Origin: Mycocentrospora acerina
Taxonomy: Eukaryota; Ascomycota; Dothideomycetes; Pleosporales
NCBI GenBank assembly: GCA_022701365.1
Contig: JAKUHH010000167.1
Span: 186,001 to 250,000 of the forward strand
Reading direction: 5' to 3'
Length of the DNA: 64,000 nt
Below, one piece after another: positions 32,014-43,738 of the stretch. Both the position numbers and the translations under genes were made by a program. Within the stretch, counting starts at the first letter, position 1, and each line of letters begins with the position of its first letter. The notes below the pieces were generated by a model. It worked only from the letters and a program-made list of their open reading frames with translations, made no database searches and was not told the DNA's origin.

Positions 32014-33861
32014 TCATCTAAATCCCGGGAAAACTTTATTCACCATGCGCTTCCATTTTGGCGTTGTTTGCTCCTCGTCCTCAACACCGCTGTGGGCGGA
32101 TGTGTTTCCCAGCATGGCCATGGCGCGTTGGCGCGCCCATTCCCGTCGGTTATGCGTAGGCGCGCAGTCTGGCAGGGTGGGTGGAACAGGTGCTGGAACA
32201 GGGGATATTTCTGGGGGTTGTGTTTGCGCGGATACTGCTCTTGATGCATGTGATGGATGGGCGCTCGCCATTTCGATTTCCGGCAGGGTTGTTGATGTGC
32301 GTGCCGGAGCGCTGAAGATGCGTCGGCCGGGCAGAGCGCCTCTTATGCGACTGGAAACTGTGCCTGGCTGTTCAATTGACTGCACTCGGTTGGGCGACGG
32401 GTTCAAGGCCTGTTCTCTCCGTGCGCGCATGCTGCTGATGTAGCGTTCTCGTCGAACCATGGTGTTTGTAATAGGAACTGGACAGACGCCGCCAGGTAGC
32501 ACGCTCTGCTTGCACATGGGACATAACGAGGAGTTGCTGAGGAGAAAGGTGTCGATGCAGTCGGGGTGGAAGATGTGGCGACAGGGCAGTTCGCGCACCT
32601 GTGTCTCGTTGTGCTCATAGTCATCGAGGCAAATAGCGCAAGTTGGCTGTGACAATGCGGTCGAGGCCCTGGTCGATGGCGTGGAATGTGCAGTTGAGTT
32701 GTGGGTCGCGGGGGGCTGCTTTGTCCCAGTCTCGGCATCGACGGAAGAGCCGGAAGCGCCGAGCAGGGCTGGAGCAGGAGGTTGGGGGGCCTTGTCCAGG
32801 AAGGGGTTTGTTCCTTCAGTGTATGTGTATATGGGGAATTTATCGAGAGTCTTCTGAGGGACGGTTAGGCGTTTGACGCCAAGTGCCTCGAGGTCGACCT
32901 CGCCGTCGAGGACGCGCTGGCGAAGGGCGTTGCGGCGTCTCCGCTGGATGACGTGCATGCAGAAGGAGGTGACGCCGACGGCTATGATGAGAATGGCGAG
33001 GACAATGACCAAAAAGACCCAGAGGCTGGGGAGCTGGGCGCCGCCTAGATCCGTGCCAATGGTGGCCCACAGGCGGATGTAGTCGGTGTCTTTGAAGTAA
33101 ATGTTGAGCTCGTCGCCATTGGGGACGTCGGTAAGGTTTCGCGAGTAGAGGTTCAGCTGCTCCATGACGACGTTGCCTGTCATGGACGACAGGGCATACG
33201 TGGGGAAGTGGTTGGCCGTCTGCCAGCTCCCGCCATCGTTGAGGTTCCAGGAGATGTCATTGAGGACCGGGGGTTGGGCGTTGCTTTCGCCGGGCTGGTA
33301 GACGAGGAAGGCGCTTGTGGTGACGCGTCTGGCGGCGGCAAAGTACTCGGTCATGCACTTGGGGTCGAACCAGGGGGCAAAGGCCATCAGGGCGTGGTTC
33401 TTGTCGGACGGGAGGTTGGCGAGACGCGTGGCGTTTGCGGGGACGTGGTCTTTTTCCAGCTCCTTGCAGGCGTCCGACTGCAGGTCGGGGACGTAGAGGA
33501 TGCCATTGATTTCGCCCGAGCCGCCGGCGCCCTTTGTGGAGAGGGTCTGGATGTTGCTGGGGACGCGGTAGCGGAAGGCGATGCTGGAGGCGAGCGTGTA
33601 GACCTGGGAGCCGGACTGCGTGTTTTGGTCGTCGTCGTCGACGGCAACGGTGGGGTCGGGGAAGTCGATGGTGTAGATGCCGATGCGTTGGGCAGCTGTG
33701 GGGGCGCGGGTTAGCGAGGGCTGCTGTGTGCGTGGGTGGGAAGGTACGTGGGTGACGTCGACGTACTCATGCTGGATGGTTTCACGGGGTCGGCTGGCTA
33801 GCACGCGCGCCGGGCAGTGTTCATGCTCGGGGGCAGCGACATGTAGGGGCGGGCGAGGCAA
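32014..33861 (-). CDS. Transmembrane RING-H2 E3 ubiquitin ligase (first exon unresolved)
   Basis: The open frame of 615 codons encodes a lumenal/extracellular region (about 60-270, with ALMAFAPWFDPKC and the Cys/Asn pattern of PA-type domains in fungal PA-TM-RING proteins). One membrane helix follows (about 278-302, LWVFLVIVLAILIIAVGV), then a basic cytosolic stretch and a RING-H2 finger (about 408-450; CAICLDD ... CRHIFHPDCI ... CPMC). The tail is Ser/Pro-rich. The likely role is ubiquitin ligation at an endosome, Golgi or vacuole membrane. No in-frame ATG exists between the upstream stop and the conserved region, so a 5' exon must lie in the GC-rich DNA beyond about 33780. I could not find a phase-consistent join, so the start given is only the edge of the open frame. 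Confidence 0.75.
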   Translation of the reverse strand: MPRPPLHVAAPEHEHCPARVLASRPRETIQHEYVDVTHVPSHPRTQQPSLTRAPTAAQRIGIYTIDFPDPTVAVDDDDQNTQSGSQVYTLASSIAFRYRVPSNIQTLSTKGAGGSGEINGILYVPDLQSDACKELEKDHVPANATRLANLPSDKNHALMAFAPWFDPKCMTEYFAAARRVTTSAFLVYQPGESNAQPPVLNDISWNLNDGGSWQTANHFPTYALSSMTGNVVMEQLNLYSRNLTDVPNGDELNIYFKDTDYIRLWATIGTDLGGAQLPSLWVFLVIVLAILIIAVGVTSFCMHVIQRRRRNALRQRVLDGEVDLEALGVKRLTVPQKTLDKFPIYTYTEGTNPFLDKAPQPPAPALLGASGSSVDAETGTKQPPATHNSTAHSTPSTRASTALSQPTCAICLDDYEHNETQVRELPCRHIFHPDCIDTFLLSNSSLCPMCKQSVLPGGVCPVPITNTMVRRERYISSMRARREQALNPSPNRVQSIEQPGTVSSRIRGALPGRRIFSAPARTSTTLPEIEMASAHPSHASRAVSAQTQPPEISPVPAPVPPTLPDCAPTHNRREWARQRAMAMLGNTSAHSGVEDEEQTTPKWKRMVNKVFPGFR

Positions 33862-34725
33862 AGGAGGGCGACCGAGGGCGATGGAGGGCGATGGTACGAG
33901 GCTATGGGCGCGAGCGGGGGGTGCAGCGCAGTGCAGGATGGGCAGGGCTGGACGAGGTGGCGGGCAGCTGCATGGCCATGGGCATGGCGCCGACGACCTG
34001 GGCAGTGCACACCGCGCCAGGGCGAATGGCTAGCCGCGCCACCGAGGCTAAAAAAGCTTGTGCAAAGCTTGATTTGGGCGCCCGCGGCGTCGACAGGCAT
34101 GCAAGCGCCCGTTTCGTTGGCCGCGTCACTGGCGGTGGTGTCGGCGGCATCGTCGGCCGTGTCCGTGGTAGTGGCAGTGGCAGTGGCAGTGGCAGTGGCA
34201 GTGGCGTCGCCGTTGCGTTGCCGTTGCCGCCGCGCGTGGTTGTGCGCGCGCGGGGCGAGTGGCGACGGCAAGGCGGGCTGGAGTGGAGGAAAAGACGGAT
34301 GCTCTGCAAAGGCGGCAGCCAGCCATGTCTGGGTGCGCTTCTCGAGGCGCCGGCCTGCCTGGGTGCATCGCTGGCGTTGTTCCTTGCACGTCTCTTCTCC
34401 AGATGCATTCTCCAGATGCAGTCTCTGCGACTGGCAACGCACGGGCACGGGCGTGGTTGCCGCCCTTTGCACTTGCATTTGCACTTCCATGGACGGGAGA
34501 GCGCCTGCAACTCTGACACGACGCGCTCCCTTGTAATCGACGCGCCGACCCCGGCCCCCCGCGTCATCCCCACATGCTGCCGCACTCGAGGCAGGAGAGG
34601 CACCCGCGACACTCGAGGGCACCCGGAGTCCTTGGAAGCACCTGGAAGCACGACTCGAGAGCGCCCACGACATCGACATCGACATCGACACTGACGTCAA
34701 CACCAACATCGACACCACCACCGGC
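33862..34725. promoter_or_regulatory. GC-rich divergent promoter region RING gene / NGG1
   Basis: 864 bp, GC-rich, open in several frames by composition. It contains a GTGGCA hexamer array (about 34166-34205) and a GACATC array (about 34668-34715) right before the NGG1 ATG. The missing first exon of the RING gene probably lies here. Confidence 0.5.
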
Positions 34726-36733
34726 ATGGCGCCCACGCACCTCAGCAGCAAGGGCAAGCCCAAGCCCGGCGGAAAAGCCTCCAACGCGCCCCGCAGCCGC
34801 AACACGACGCCGCTGCCCGCTGCCCGCACCTCGGCCGAGCCTCCCTCGTCGGCGTCGCAGTCGTACCTGAGCAAGTCGCTGGGCGCCCACCTGGCCCGCC
34901 ACTGCGACGTGACGGTCGAGGAGATTGTCGACCGCGGCGGCAATGGCGCCAGCATCCCCACCGCCGCCGCCCTGGTCAGCATGCGCGAGGCCATCCTGGA
35001 CAAGGTGCTCAAGACGGTCGAGCAGCGCGTCTCCACGTCCGAGAGCGGCCTGCGCGAGCTGCACGGCCTGCGCAAGAACCGCGCCCCGCGCGACAGGGAC
35101 CGCGACAGGGACCGCGACAGGGACCGCGACCACGACGACCGCGACCGCAAGCACAAGCTCAAAAAGGTGGCCAAGAAGCACGACGACGACAGCAAGCACC
35201 CGCCCACGACGGGCGCCCATGGCCTGGCCCGCCAGGACGGCCTTGATGCCCACAAAGGTACTCACACATGTTACTCCCTGCATGCCCACGCCCATCACCA
35301 CTACCACATCCATACCCGTCACTACCACACCCATCACCCCCCACACACATCACTACCCACTGCTCACCCCCACAGAACACGACTCGGCCGTCTCCTCGCC
35401 CACCTCCCAGGCTGCGCCCTCGGCCGCCGGCCCAGCAGATGCTCCCTCGCCCACGGCCTCTGATCTCTCGCACCAGCCCGCCCCTGCGCCCGCCGTGCCC
35501 CAGTTCCAAACCTTTGGGCCCGACCCTTCCAAGTTCGACGACCCCACCATCTACCACATTCGCGATGTCACGCCCGACATGACCGACGACGAGCGCAAGG
35601 AGATATACAGCGTCAAGCACTTCCCGCCCTCGGACCTGCACGACCTCATAGCCGGCATCCCCCCCGACAAAGACTTCTCCAACGCGAAGCCTGCCACCCA
35701 AGTCAACGCCACCGTCTTTGCAAATTATGTCGAGCCCTACATTCGTCCCCTGACCGAGGAGGACGTCGCCTTTCTGAAAGAGCGCGGAGACCGCATTGCG
35801 CCCTTTGTGCTCCCCAGGCGTGGTCAAAGACACTACAAGGAGGTCTGGGCGGAAGAGGATGGAGCCATGCATATTGATTCAAACGACCAGCGCTCGGCGC
35901 CAAATATGCCACGAGGCGCGGGCGAAGACATCACAGACGACATTCTGGAAACAGACTTGGTCTCCTCTGGACCCCTGCTCTCTCGTTTGCTGGGTCTTCT
36001 CCGACCTGAAGGACGAGGCGCACAACCCCCGCCCCACGACACAAACGGCATCAACGGCGACGCCATGGATATTGACGAAGGCCCAACCGCACCTGCTGAC
36101 ACAAACTCCGTTCCTGCCGCCACTCAACTCTCCGATTTCCTCCAGCCCTCTTGGCGCGCGCCCCAACAGGCCCCACGCACCGACTATGCCACTCTCGACG
36201 ACCGCATGCTCCTCGAACTCAAACACTACGGCCTCGTCTCCGAAACCGACGCCGACACCTCATCCTATGATTCTCACTTCGACGACGAAGTCGCCCAGCG
36301 CCTCCGTTTCCTGCAAGAAGAGCTCCGCAAGCAGTCCATCATCAACGGCGCCCGCAAGCAACGTCTCCTAGAACTGACCCAAGAACGAATCGCCCAGCAA
36401 GAATACAACACCATTGCCGATGACCTTGACAACCAACTCAACGCTGCCTATCTCAAGCGCAACCGTAACATTGGCAAGGGCAAGAGCAAGAACAAGAGAC
36501 CTGGCGGTGCAGGCGGAGGCAGTCATGTCGTCGCCAGCGGAGTCACCAGACCTGGCGTCGGCGAGCCGATCAGAACACTCATGGAGCGCAGAGCTCAATG
36601 GAGAGAGACCATTGGGCCTGTTGTTAATTTCGGCAAGACGGGCCTACCGAGCGAGACGGTCTTTGACGATGACAAGATGAAGGAGCTTGAGAGTCGGGAA
36701 GTGGAAATCTGGAATACGGAAGCAGAGGAGTGA
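34726..36733 (+). CDS. NGG1: SAGA complex subunit NGG1/ADA3
   Basis: Two exons, 34726-35257 and 35376-36733, join in phase 1 (DAHK-E-HDSAVSS) to 629 residues. Ngg1/Ada3 belongs to the histone acetyltransferase module of SAGA/ADA with Gcn5 and Ada2, in the nucleus. The C-terminal Ada3 signature is clear: PVNFGKTG-like context following IRTLMERRAQWRETIGPV and preceding LPSETVFDDD. Upstream are the helical RMLLELKHYGLVSE and LQEELRKQSIINGARKQRLL regions. The N-terminus is disordered with an Arg-Asp repeat (about residues 123-140, GACAGGGACCGC units). The intron is C/A-rich and repetitive. The ATG at 34726 is supported by the clean Ala/Pro/Ser leader; no better start exists upstream. Confidence 0.92.
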
Positions 36734-38505
36734 TGTATTTGATCTGATTTTTTTTAAATAAATATCCACAGTGGAGAATATACACTACGGGGTTGGAGTT
36801 TTTTTCTAAATTTGTTTTATCTTGTTTTGGGCTAAGATGGCGTATTGGGACACTTGTTTGTCCACTGGATCAGATGATGAAGATAAAAATTTAGGCGTAT
36901 TGTCATGTCATGTCGTGTCGTGTTGTACATATTATTTTGTGTTTTGTGTTTTTTTTTTAACTTTTTTTTTTACTTCTTTTTGTCTCTCACCGTCTTCTTC
37001 TTCTTCTTCTTCTTCTTCTTCTCCTCCGTTAATCAATGGCCCTCCCTCCCTCCTCCCTTCTCCTTCGTATTCACGCTTTTCCTTCCGCACATATATTCTT
37101 GCATTAGAAATACGCCACTTTTTTTTATACTACAGCAAGAATAGTTATAATAACAACAGGAACTACAGGAACAACAAACAGAGTGATTGGTTGTACCCGT
37201 AAAACAACACGGTACACAACAGTTTGCTACAAAGCTACCTACCTCACCTATACAGAAAAAAGCTTAATTTTATCTAAATAAAGGTAGCTAGGTTGTGCTG
37301 TGCTGTGTTGTGTTGCGATGTGTTGCGTAGTGTAGTGTAGTATAGTATTGGTAATATAATGACCAGTAGTCAGCCAGCCAGTCAGCCAGCCAGCCAGCCA
37401 ATCAAGCTAGTGAACTCACCATCGCCCACATCTTGGGACCCTACGCTTTCACTTTCACGTCCACGTCCATTTTCACTTTTACTCCCCAATCACCATCACC
37501 ATCATCATCATTACACACAGTAAACAAGCATGCATGTAGACCCTTCCTTCCTTCCTTCCTTCCTTCCTTCCTTCCTTCCTTCCTTCCTTTCACAAAAAGA
37601 GACCAAATCAACCAGACTAGACTATACTATACTACATTAGACTTTAACCGTTAGATCAGACCGACCAGGTAAGTAAGTACCTAGGTAGTAGTAGTCTGGC
37701 CCCTCCGTCCGGTCTGGTCTGGCCTCATTTCAACTGATCTGCTGAATACGAGGTGCGCCGTATACTTTGCGAGCGCGCGCGCCAACACGAAACACGGGGG
37801 GATACGAGGAGGTGAAACTAATGTCTAGGTAGGTAGCTGGGTGGCTGATTAGTTTGCTAGTCGGTTGTCTGTGTGTCTACAAGTGTGGCAGTGCATGATT
37901 AGCGTTTGAGGGAATTTCGTGGCGGGTACGAAAATCGTAATGTTGTTGGGTGACTCTTTTTTTCTCCCCGCTAAATATGTATGTATGCAAGGATGGATGG
38001 ATGGGTGGGTGTTGGGGTTTGTATCATCCGTGTCTAGGGGATAACAAGAGAGAGAGAAAGGGGGGGGGGAAGTTGAAAGTATGTTTGGAACTAAAAACTT
38101 AGTTATAGTAGTAGGATTTAGGTTTGGATGGCTTAACGTCTAACGTGTGCATGGGATGGACATGTGTGAAGATGTATTTTGTATATATTTGATTTTTTTA
38201 ATACAACTTATAGACGTGATTTTTTGTTGTAGATGTAGACGTTTCGTCGTTTCTATAGATGATGCTGATGGTGAGTGATGATGCTGGCCAACTAGACCTA
38301 AAGCACACGTGTATATATGCACATGCTGCTGGTTCAAAGCAAAAGGCATCCAAAAACGCCAGGGAAATGCGTACAAGACCGAAAAGCTCAATGGCAATGT
38401 TTGGTATCCGCGGAATGACAGGAAAAGACGAGACGAAATCGATGAGAAATAATGAACACAAAAAAAGACACAAAGAAATCATGTCGTAACGGCCATTTTT
38501 GAAGA
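36734..38505. repeat. Microsatellite-rich convergent 3' interval
   Basis: 1.77 kb without a gene, between convergent NGG1 and the acyltransferase. It includes T runs (36948-36973), a CTT array (about 36990-37022), GTGCT/GTGTT pentamers (about 37295-37330) and GCCA repeats (about 37372-37402). A long CCTT array (about 37540-37590) and GGAT/GGGT repeats (about 37990-38010) also occur. Most units are tetra- or pentamers, typical of slippage-prone intergenic DNA. Confidence 0.8.
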
Positions 38506-40028
38506 TCAAGCCATGCTGGCAACGCCTAGCTTCTCGCTCTCTTCCTTTTCAAACATCGTCTCCTCGAGCCACTTGGTCGCTCGCGCACACTGCGAATCCA
38601 CATATGTCGTCCAGAGGTGCGCAATCGTGTACTCGACCGCAAAGAAAATGGGGATTGCAGTGGCCCACACGAACCAGTTGGTCGAGCGGGGAATGTAGTG
38701 CTCAATCGCTTCGCCCTCGCCGTTGGCTGGCTGCTCGACGCTGTATGGCGCAGTGGACCATCCGTAGATGAGGCGCGCGAGTCCGACTTTCATGACCGTG
38801 CCGTGCGTGAGGTAGACGGCGAACGAGTTGCGCCCGACCCACATGAAGAGCTTGTTGCTGAACAGGGCCTGGAGAGAAGGTGAGAGCCAAATTCCCGTCA
38901 CAATTAGGTCCCAGCCAATGGCCGTGAAACGCTTGGGGTAGCTGGCTGCGTCCTTGGGGATGATCCAGTCACCGAGGTTCTTAAGCTGAACTGACCATGC
39001 CGACCATTCCCAGTGCTCGCCGGGGAAGCAGGCGAGGTACCAGCCGGAAATGATGAACGTGGTGAGGACGATACGCCGGATTCGGGGGTAGCTGTTGACG
39101 AATTCGCGGAAGCCTTTCTCGGAGCCAATGTCGCAGAGGATGACGCCATAGAGAAACTGGCATTCAAAGGTTTCTGGTCTCGTGGTTAGTAAAGTATTTC
39201 GAAACAGGAGCGAGTAAACATACCCTTCTCTGGGCTAGTGCGGTTCCAGTACCACAGGAAGAGAACAACACAAGTAAACAGACGCATGCGGAACTTCATA
39301 AAGACAGTCGCAAACAAAAGCACATAGATAAGGAAAGCGCCCTGAAGCAGAGGAAGCAATGCCCACTGGTGGTCATCGTACTCGTTATTCGAGCCAGACC
39401 AGGATCCTTGGAAGTTTCGAATCAATCGAGGAATTTCGGTGTCGAGAGTGCCAATATTTTGCGGGACAGAGCGTCTGAACCAGTGAGAATCACTTCGGTG
39501 GGCGACTTCGAAGGCGCCAATCTGCGCAAACGCCCATGCAATAACCAAGGCGATAGTAGCGGGCATAATCAGCCGTGGAGGTCGGCGGAAGGCGGATTTT
39601 CCAAGAGTCGTTAATGCGGCCGGGATATTACCAGACTTGGCCTGACGGAGTGGTTTGATGGCGCACACATATCCTGTGAGGAAAGCGAACATGGCCACCC
39701 CCATACGGCCTTGCCATGGAAGTCGAAAAAAGGGCAGTTGGAGAAGTTGTGGTGTAGCATCCTCGCTATCGCGTGGAGACCATAAACTATAATCCCATGC
39801 TCTGCAGAGATGTGTGACGACAACAAAGAACGAGGCTACTCCACGAACGCCCTGTACATGTTAGACGTTGTGACAGACACTGTTCGAGGGAGACCATACC
39901 TCTACCCAAGTAACATTATTTCGGTTGTTAGTAGCCATCTTGGGCGTGCCAACGCCAGCTTCTTGTGAAGTTAATCCAGAGACCGTGGCGCGTACAATCG
40001 ACAATGGGACCTTTGTGAGCAAAGTCAT
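38506..40028 (-). CDS. Acyltransferase-3 family integral membrane protein
   Basis: Three exons (40028-39900, 39851-39224, 39173-38506) join in phase to 474 residues. It belongs to the acyltransferase 3/OafA-like family, multi-span membrane enzymes that transfer acyl groups to carbohydrates or other acceptors. The first conserved block is GVRGVASFFVVVTHLCRAWD with the family's essential His, then PWQGRMGVAMFAFLTGYV and arginine-containing RRPPRLIMPATIA. Several hydrophobic segments follow and the last block is WVGRNSFAVYLTHGTVMK. The substrate is unknown. The start ATG at 40028 gives a 30-residue leader before MATNNRN; the second Met at residue 31 is an alternative start. The family is common and often expanded in Pleosporales. 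Confidence 0.88.
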
Positions 40029-41454
40029 CTAGATGAGTGTGTGGGTCGAAAAGTAAAGTCCGGAGAAGAAGATGATAAGAAACGTGTGCAATAAGAAAGA
40101 CTAAAAGACAGGAAATGAGCGACTGTGGCAGCTAAGAACCTACATTGACGTATTGTCGAACCAAGACGGAAGTTAAGTGTTCGTAACCAGGATGCTTGCA
40201 AGTTCCCCCCTGCAAAGACGGATAGGCGGATATAGTGCTTGGCACGAGATTGACATGGCGTTTCGCCCCATCTGAGTGGTCGTAGACTCAGAAACGGAAA
40301 CAAGCGCCGAGTTGTGGGAGATGGCCGCGTAATATCTCTTGGCTCCGACCTCCTTGTTGAACAATCCCTCGCCCGTTTCACGATGGAAATTGCTTGGCAG
40401 TCCTGTTGCGGCCTTGCGTGAGACGGAGTTGGCTGATTTCCTACATTGTGAGTGTGGCTGGACGGATGCCCGGCATACACGAAGCCACTCATCAGCCTCA
40501 CGGGAAGGATCGTGTGCGCCTCCATTGCTGGGCAGACAAGATCCAACGCAAGAGTGCAGGTCATAGACTTGTGGCGCCCAAAAGCATGATACAGTCCCGA
40601 TGTCTGAGCAGGGTCAAGCCGCTGGCGCCATTGCCGGCAATTTTAGATCTTCGACTATGACAGCACCATCGGTTTGAGAGACAACAAAGCTGTTATTAAC
40701 GCCAAGCTTGCAGCATACATCTCAATTTTCGATGCCTCAGTGCTCAATCCTCGATGCTCAGTGCTCAGTTCTCGGTGCTCAGAGGGTGCTCAGGAACTTG
40801 CCGCCAATGTGCCTTTCATGACGGGTCCCAGCATGCGTGGCATCCACTTGTGCGGATCAGATTCTGCGACGCCACTGACGCGGCTGGTAGAAGCCCGGAG
40901 TGGGTTGCTGGGGAGTCCGATAGCAAATCCCGTTGCAGTGCCGATAGCCGTCGACACGTAAGACCTCATTTCAACATGGACAAGTTGACGCGTTAATCGA
41001 TATGAGATGCGGAGAAAAGGAGGGAGTTGAACGCAACTGTTCAAGTGGACACCCGCGACGTTGCGGCTCTACTTTGCGTGTCAGCTAAAACTCGGTAACT
41101 AAGTACCCGCCGTCGCGACTTTCGCTCACGTCTGGCGAAATGCTAGCGTCACGCGCCACATCAAATTGTGAAAGCCTGGATCTTTGAACTGCCGTGCCAT
41201 GCGTCGCAAACAGGAAGACTGTGGTGAATCGCACCAAACGGTGGTGATGTCATACCGCTCCCACTACGCCAGAATGCGGCGGTCGGCCGAGCATCATCTC
41301 AAAGAAAATAATGATTACCACGTTGTGGCCCTGGATCCCCACATATCATGGACGAGTCTGAAGGATGAAGGCACACGTCGGGCACCAATCGGCCTTACTC
41401 CAAACCATATGGAGATCAACATTACAGGGCTTTAATTTTGATCTTCGCTATTTA
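40029..41454. other. Intergenic interval
   Basis: 1.43 kb without recognisable genes. It holds the acyltransferase promoter and the 3' flank of the next gene. A TGCTCAG-type heptamer cluster occurs at about 40738-40795. Confidence 0.5.
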
Positions 41455-42634
41455 TCAGTGATTCTTCTCTACAATCTCCTTGGCAAAAGCTGCAAAATCC
41501 CGTCTCTCGTCCACCTTCTCCCACAGATTTGGTTGCGTGAAGACCGCCAACGTGTTCCTAGCCACCTTTCCTCCGACCCCCGGTCCGGCGCCTCTTACAA
41601 AGTGTGGCACGGCCTTGAACTTGCCCTGAGTAATAATCTCTAGAGCTTCGCCAGTCTGGAACCCTAGACAGTCGCGGGGAATGCTGACCTTAACTGTTTG
41701 ACCTGTCCGAGAATGAATGTAGAGGCCTGCCTTGGGGTCGGGCGAACGTTCAAGTTCCTTGAGTGGCGCAAATGCAGAGCCAGTTTGTGGAGTATGAGCA
41801 GCCTCGTCGACAAACATGGCAGAGGTTAGGCCGGTGAGACAGCCGTGGTCAAGATGTGTAGCACACCAGTCGTCCTCGTCACCACTCGCGTTGCTAGACG
41901 TCTCTGGACTGGGGAAGTAGTGGAGAAGTCTGGCCTTGGTTGACACACTTGTTTTGACAACGTGCTCAAGATATCCTTTTTGGTAGCCCTCGATGTTGGC
42001 TTCGGCATACTTGTCACAGGCTCGAGCAACCAGTGCTGCTGTATCGATGATGAAGATGCATAGCTCACGGAATGTTTCCTCAAAGCCTGGCAGCAGTTCC
42101 TCAGATGGCCAAACATTGGGAGCAGTATACTCTGGGAACGAAGGGTATTTTTCGGCGACAGATTGTTGTGTCTTTTCAAATTCAGGCGCACAGTTCACGT
42201 AGTACGAGCCCTTCAGAGTGTCGTATCTGCCATCTTTGAGCGTCTCCTTTCCGCGAGACCATCCAACGAGCCATTTTGACGCTGGAGACTCAAGCTTCTC
42301 TATCGTGTGTTAGACCCTGAAAAAGTACCCTCTTCTCAAACCAAACACATACCTAGCTCTTCTGGTGATAAGTTGCCGAGAGAAGATGCGTATGAAAGGA
42401 GTTTGTGGCGAAGTTCATGGAATCTCGAGGGGAGACCTTTCACGACAATTATACCAAGACCGGAAGGACCAAATGCCTCCTCAAGCACAGAGAATTCGAC
42501 ATTTTCTGAGGACGTGTCAGTCTGCACTCACTGAATGTTGAACGAAATGCTCAAAGTAATATCTCACCAGTTCTCAGGTCTTCCAACCCCACAGCAACTG
42601 CGTTCTGGTTTACCGCATCATTAGCGCTAGCCAT
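41455..42634 (-). CDS. Clavaminate synthase-like Fe(II)/2-oxoglutarate oxygenase
   Basis: Three exons (42634-42568, 42505-42353, 42299-41455) give 354 residues with phase-1 junctions ENVEF and EELEKLESP. The fold resembles fungal clavaminate synthase-like proteins: LGIIVVKGLPSRFHELRHK near the N-terminus, the iron-binding HxD in ATHLDHGCLTGL, and a late VPHFVRGAG with the likely distal His. A small C-terminal domain follows. The 2-oxoglutarate-binding Arg may be in that same segment. Cytosolic, no signal peptide. Substrate unknown; similar genes are widespread in ascomycetes and occur singly, as here. Introns are 47-62 nt. Confidence 0.82.
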
Positions 42635-42869
42635 TTTTGCGATTGTTTCAAGATTGAAAGTGTTTGGTGATCTATGGCCAGGTATGCGTCACAGCCTGAA
42701 GGGCCACTTTATTGTGAACGTCTGGTGCGGGGGTTTTTGATGCTCGCCTGATGCGGCTACTTAGACGCCCATAGCACCTGCCTGATTCAACTCGAGTGCC
42801 AAGGCCGCGGACAACGCCGCGTCGGATTCCGACGCGACCCCCATCACTGTATGCAAAAAACATTCCATT

Positions 42870-43738
42870 ATGGTCAAAGCACTCCACTTCAAGGGCGACA
42901 AGAAGGCAAAGAAGCGCAAGAGGGTCGCCGAGCCAGATGACGCAGAGGGTCCCGCTTCAAAAGCACTCACGACGACAGCACCTGCCGCAGAGGCAGAGCA
43001 TGATGATTCTTGGGTGAACGCCGACGCGCCGAGCGATGTGTCTGGTCCCATTGTCATCGTGCTCCCCACAGATAACCCAACATGTCTGGCCTGCGATGCG
43101 AATGGCAAGGTCTTCCCCAGCGTGTTGGAGAGCATTGCCGAGGGCGAAGCGGTAACAGCAGCAACGGCAGAACCGCATGACGTAAGGCAGGTTTTTGTTG
43201 CGAATCGAGTTGCTGGCACAGAGAGTATCAGCTTGAAAGGCCACCATGGAAGGTAAATAGAAGGAGCAAATTCACTATGCAACCAAACGCTAACATCATC
43301 CCAAGGTATCTCAGTTGCGACAAGCGCGGCATCTTGAGCGCGGCAGCAACCGCCATTTCCCCCGAAGAATCCTTTCTCATCATCCCCGTCCCCGACAACC
43401 CCTCCGCGTTCTCTCTCCAGACTCTACGGGACAACTTCTTGACTATTGACAACACTTCCACGGTTGACCCCGAGATTCGCGGTGACGCAGAAAGTATAAC
43501 GTTCAACACAACATTCCGCCTTCGTATGCAAGCGCGCTTCAAGCCACGTCTCAAGGCCTCCAAGGAAGAAAAGGCAAGGGAGAAGATTAGCCGCAAAGAG
43601 CTGGAGGAGCTAATAGGCAGGAGGCTAGAGGACGACGAGGTCAGGAAGTTGAAGAAGGCGCGACGCGAGGGCAATTTCCATGAAACGGCACTGGACATGA
43701 AAGTCAAGTCGTCCCATGACAAATATGCAAGCATGTGA
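42870..43738 (+). CDS. FRG1: FRG1-like nucleolar protein
   Basis: Two exons, 42870-43252 and 43306-43738, join (HHGR-YLSCDKRG) to 271 residues. Homologue of human FRG1, a fascin-like beta-trefoil RNA/actin-binding protein of nucleoli and Cajal bodies. The start MVKALHFKGDKKAKKRKR carries the basic nucleolar signal. Conserved segments are DAPSDVSGPIVIVLP, YLSCDKRGILSAAATAISP with EESF, and a C-terminal KKARREGNFHETALDMK. The 53-nt intron falls directly in front of the trefoil motif, as commonly in ascomycetes. It is divergent from the oxygenase gene, with a 235-bp shared promoter space. Confidence 0.9.

Noticed and set aside
33798..35255. 485-codon minus-strand frame antisense to the NGG1 N-terminus
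   Set aside because: The opposite strand encodes conserved Ngg1; the frame is long only because of GC bias and repeats such as RD and GTGGCA arrays.
40738..40795. TGCTCAG heptamer cluster as a regulatory array
   Set aside because: Copies are few and imperfect, far from both flanking start codons; it looks like simple low-complexity sequence.
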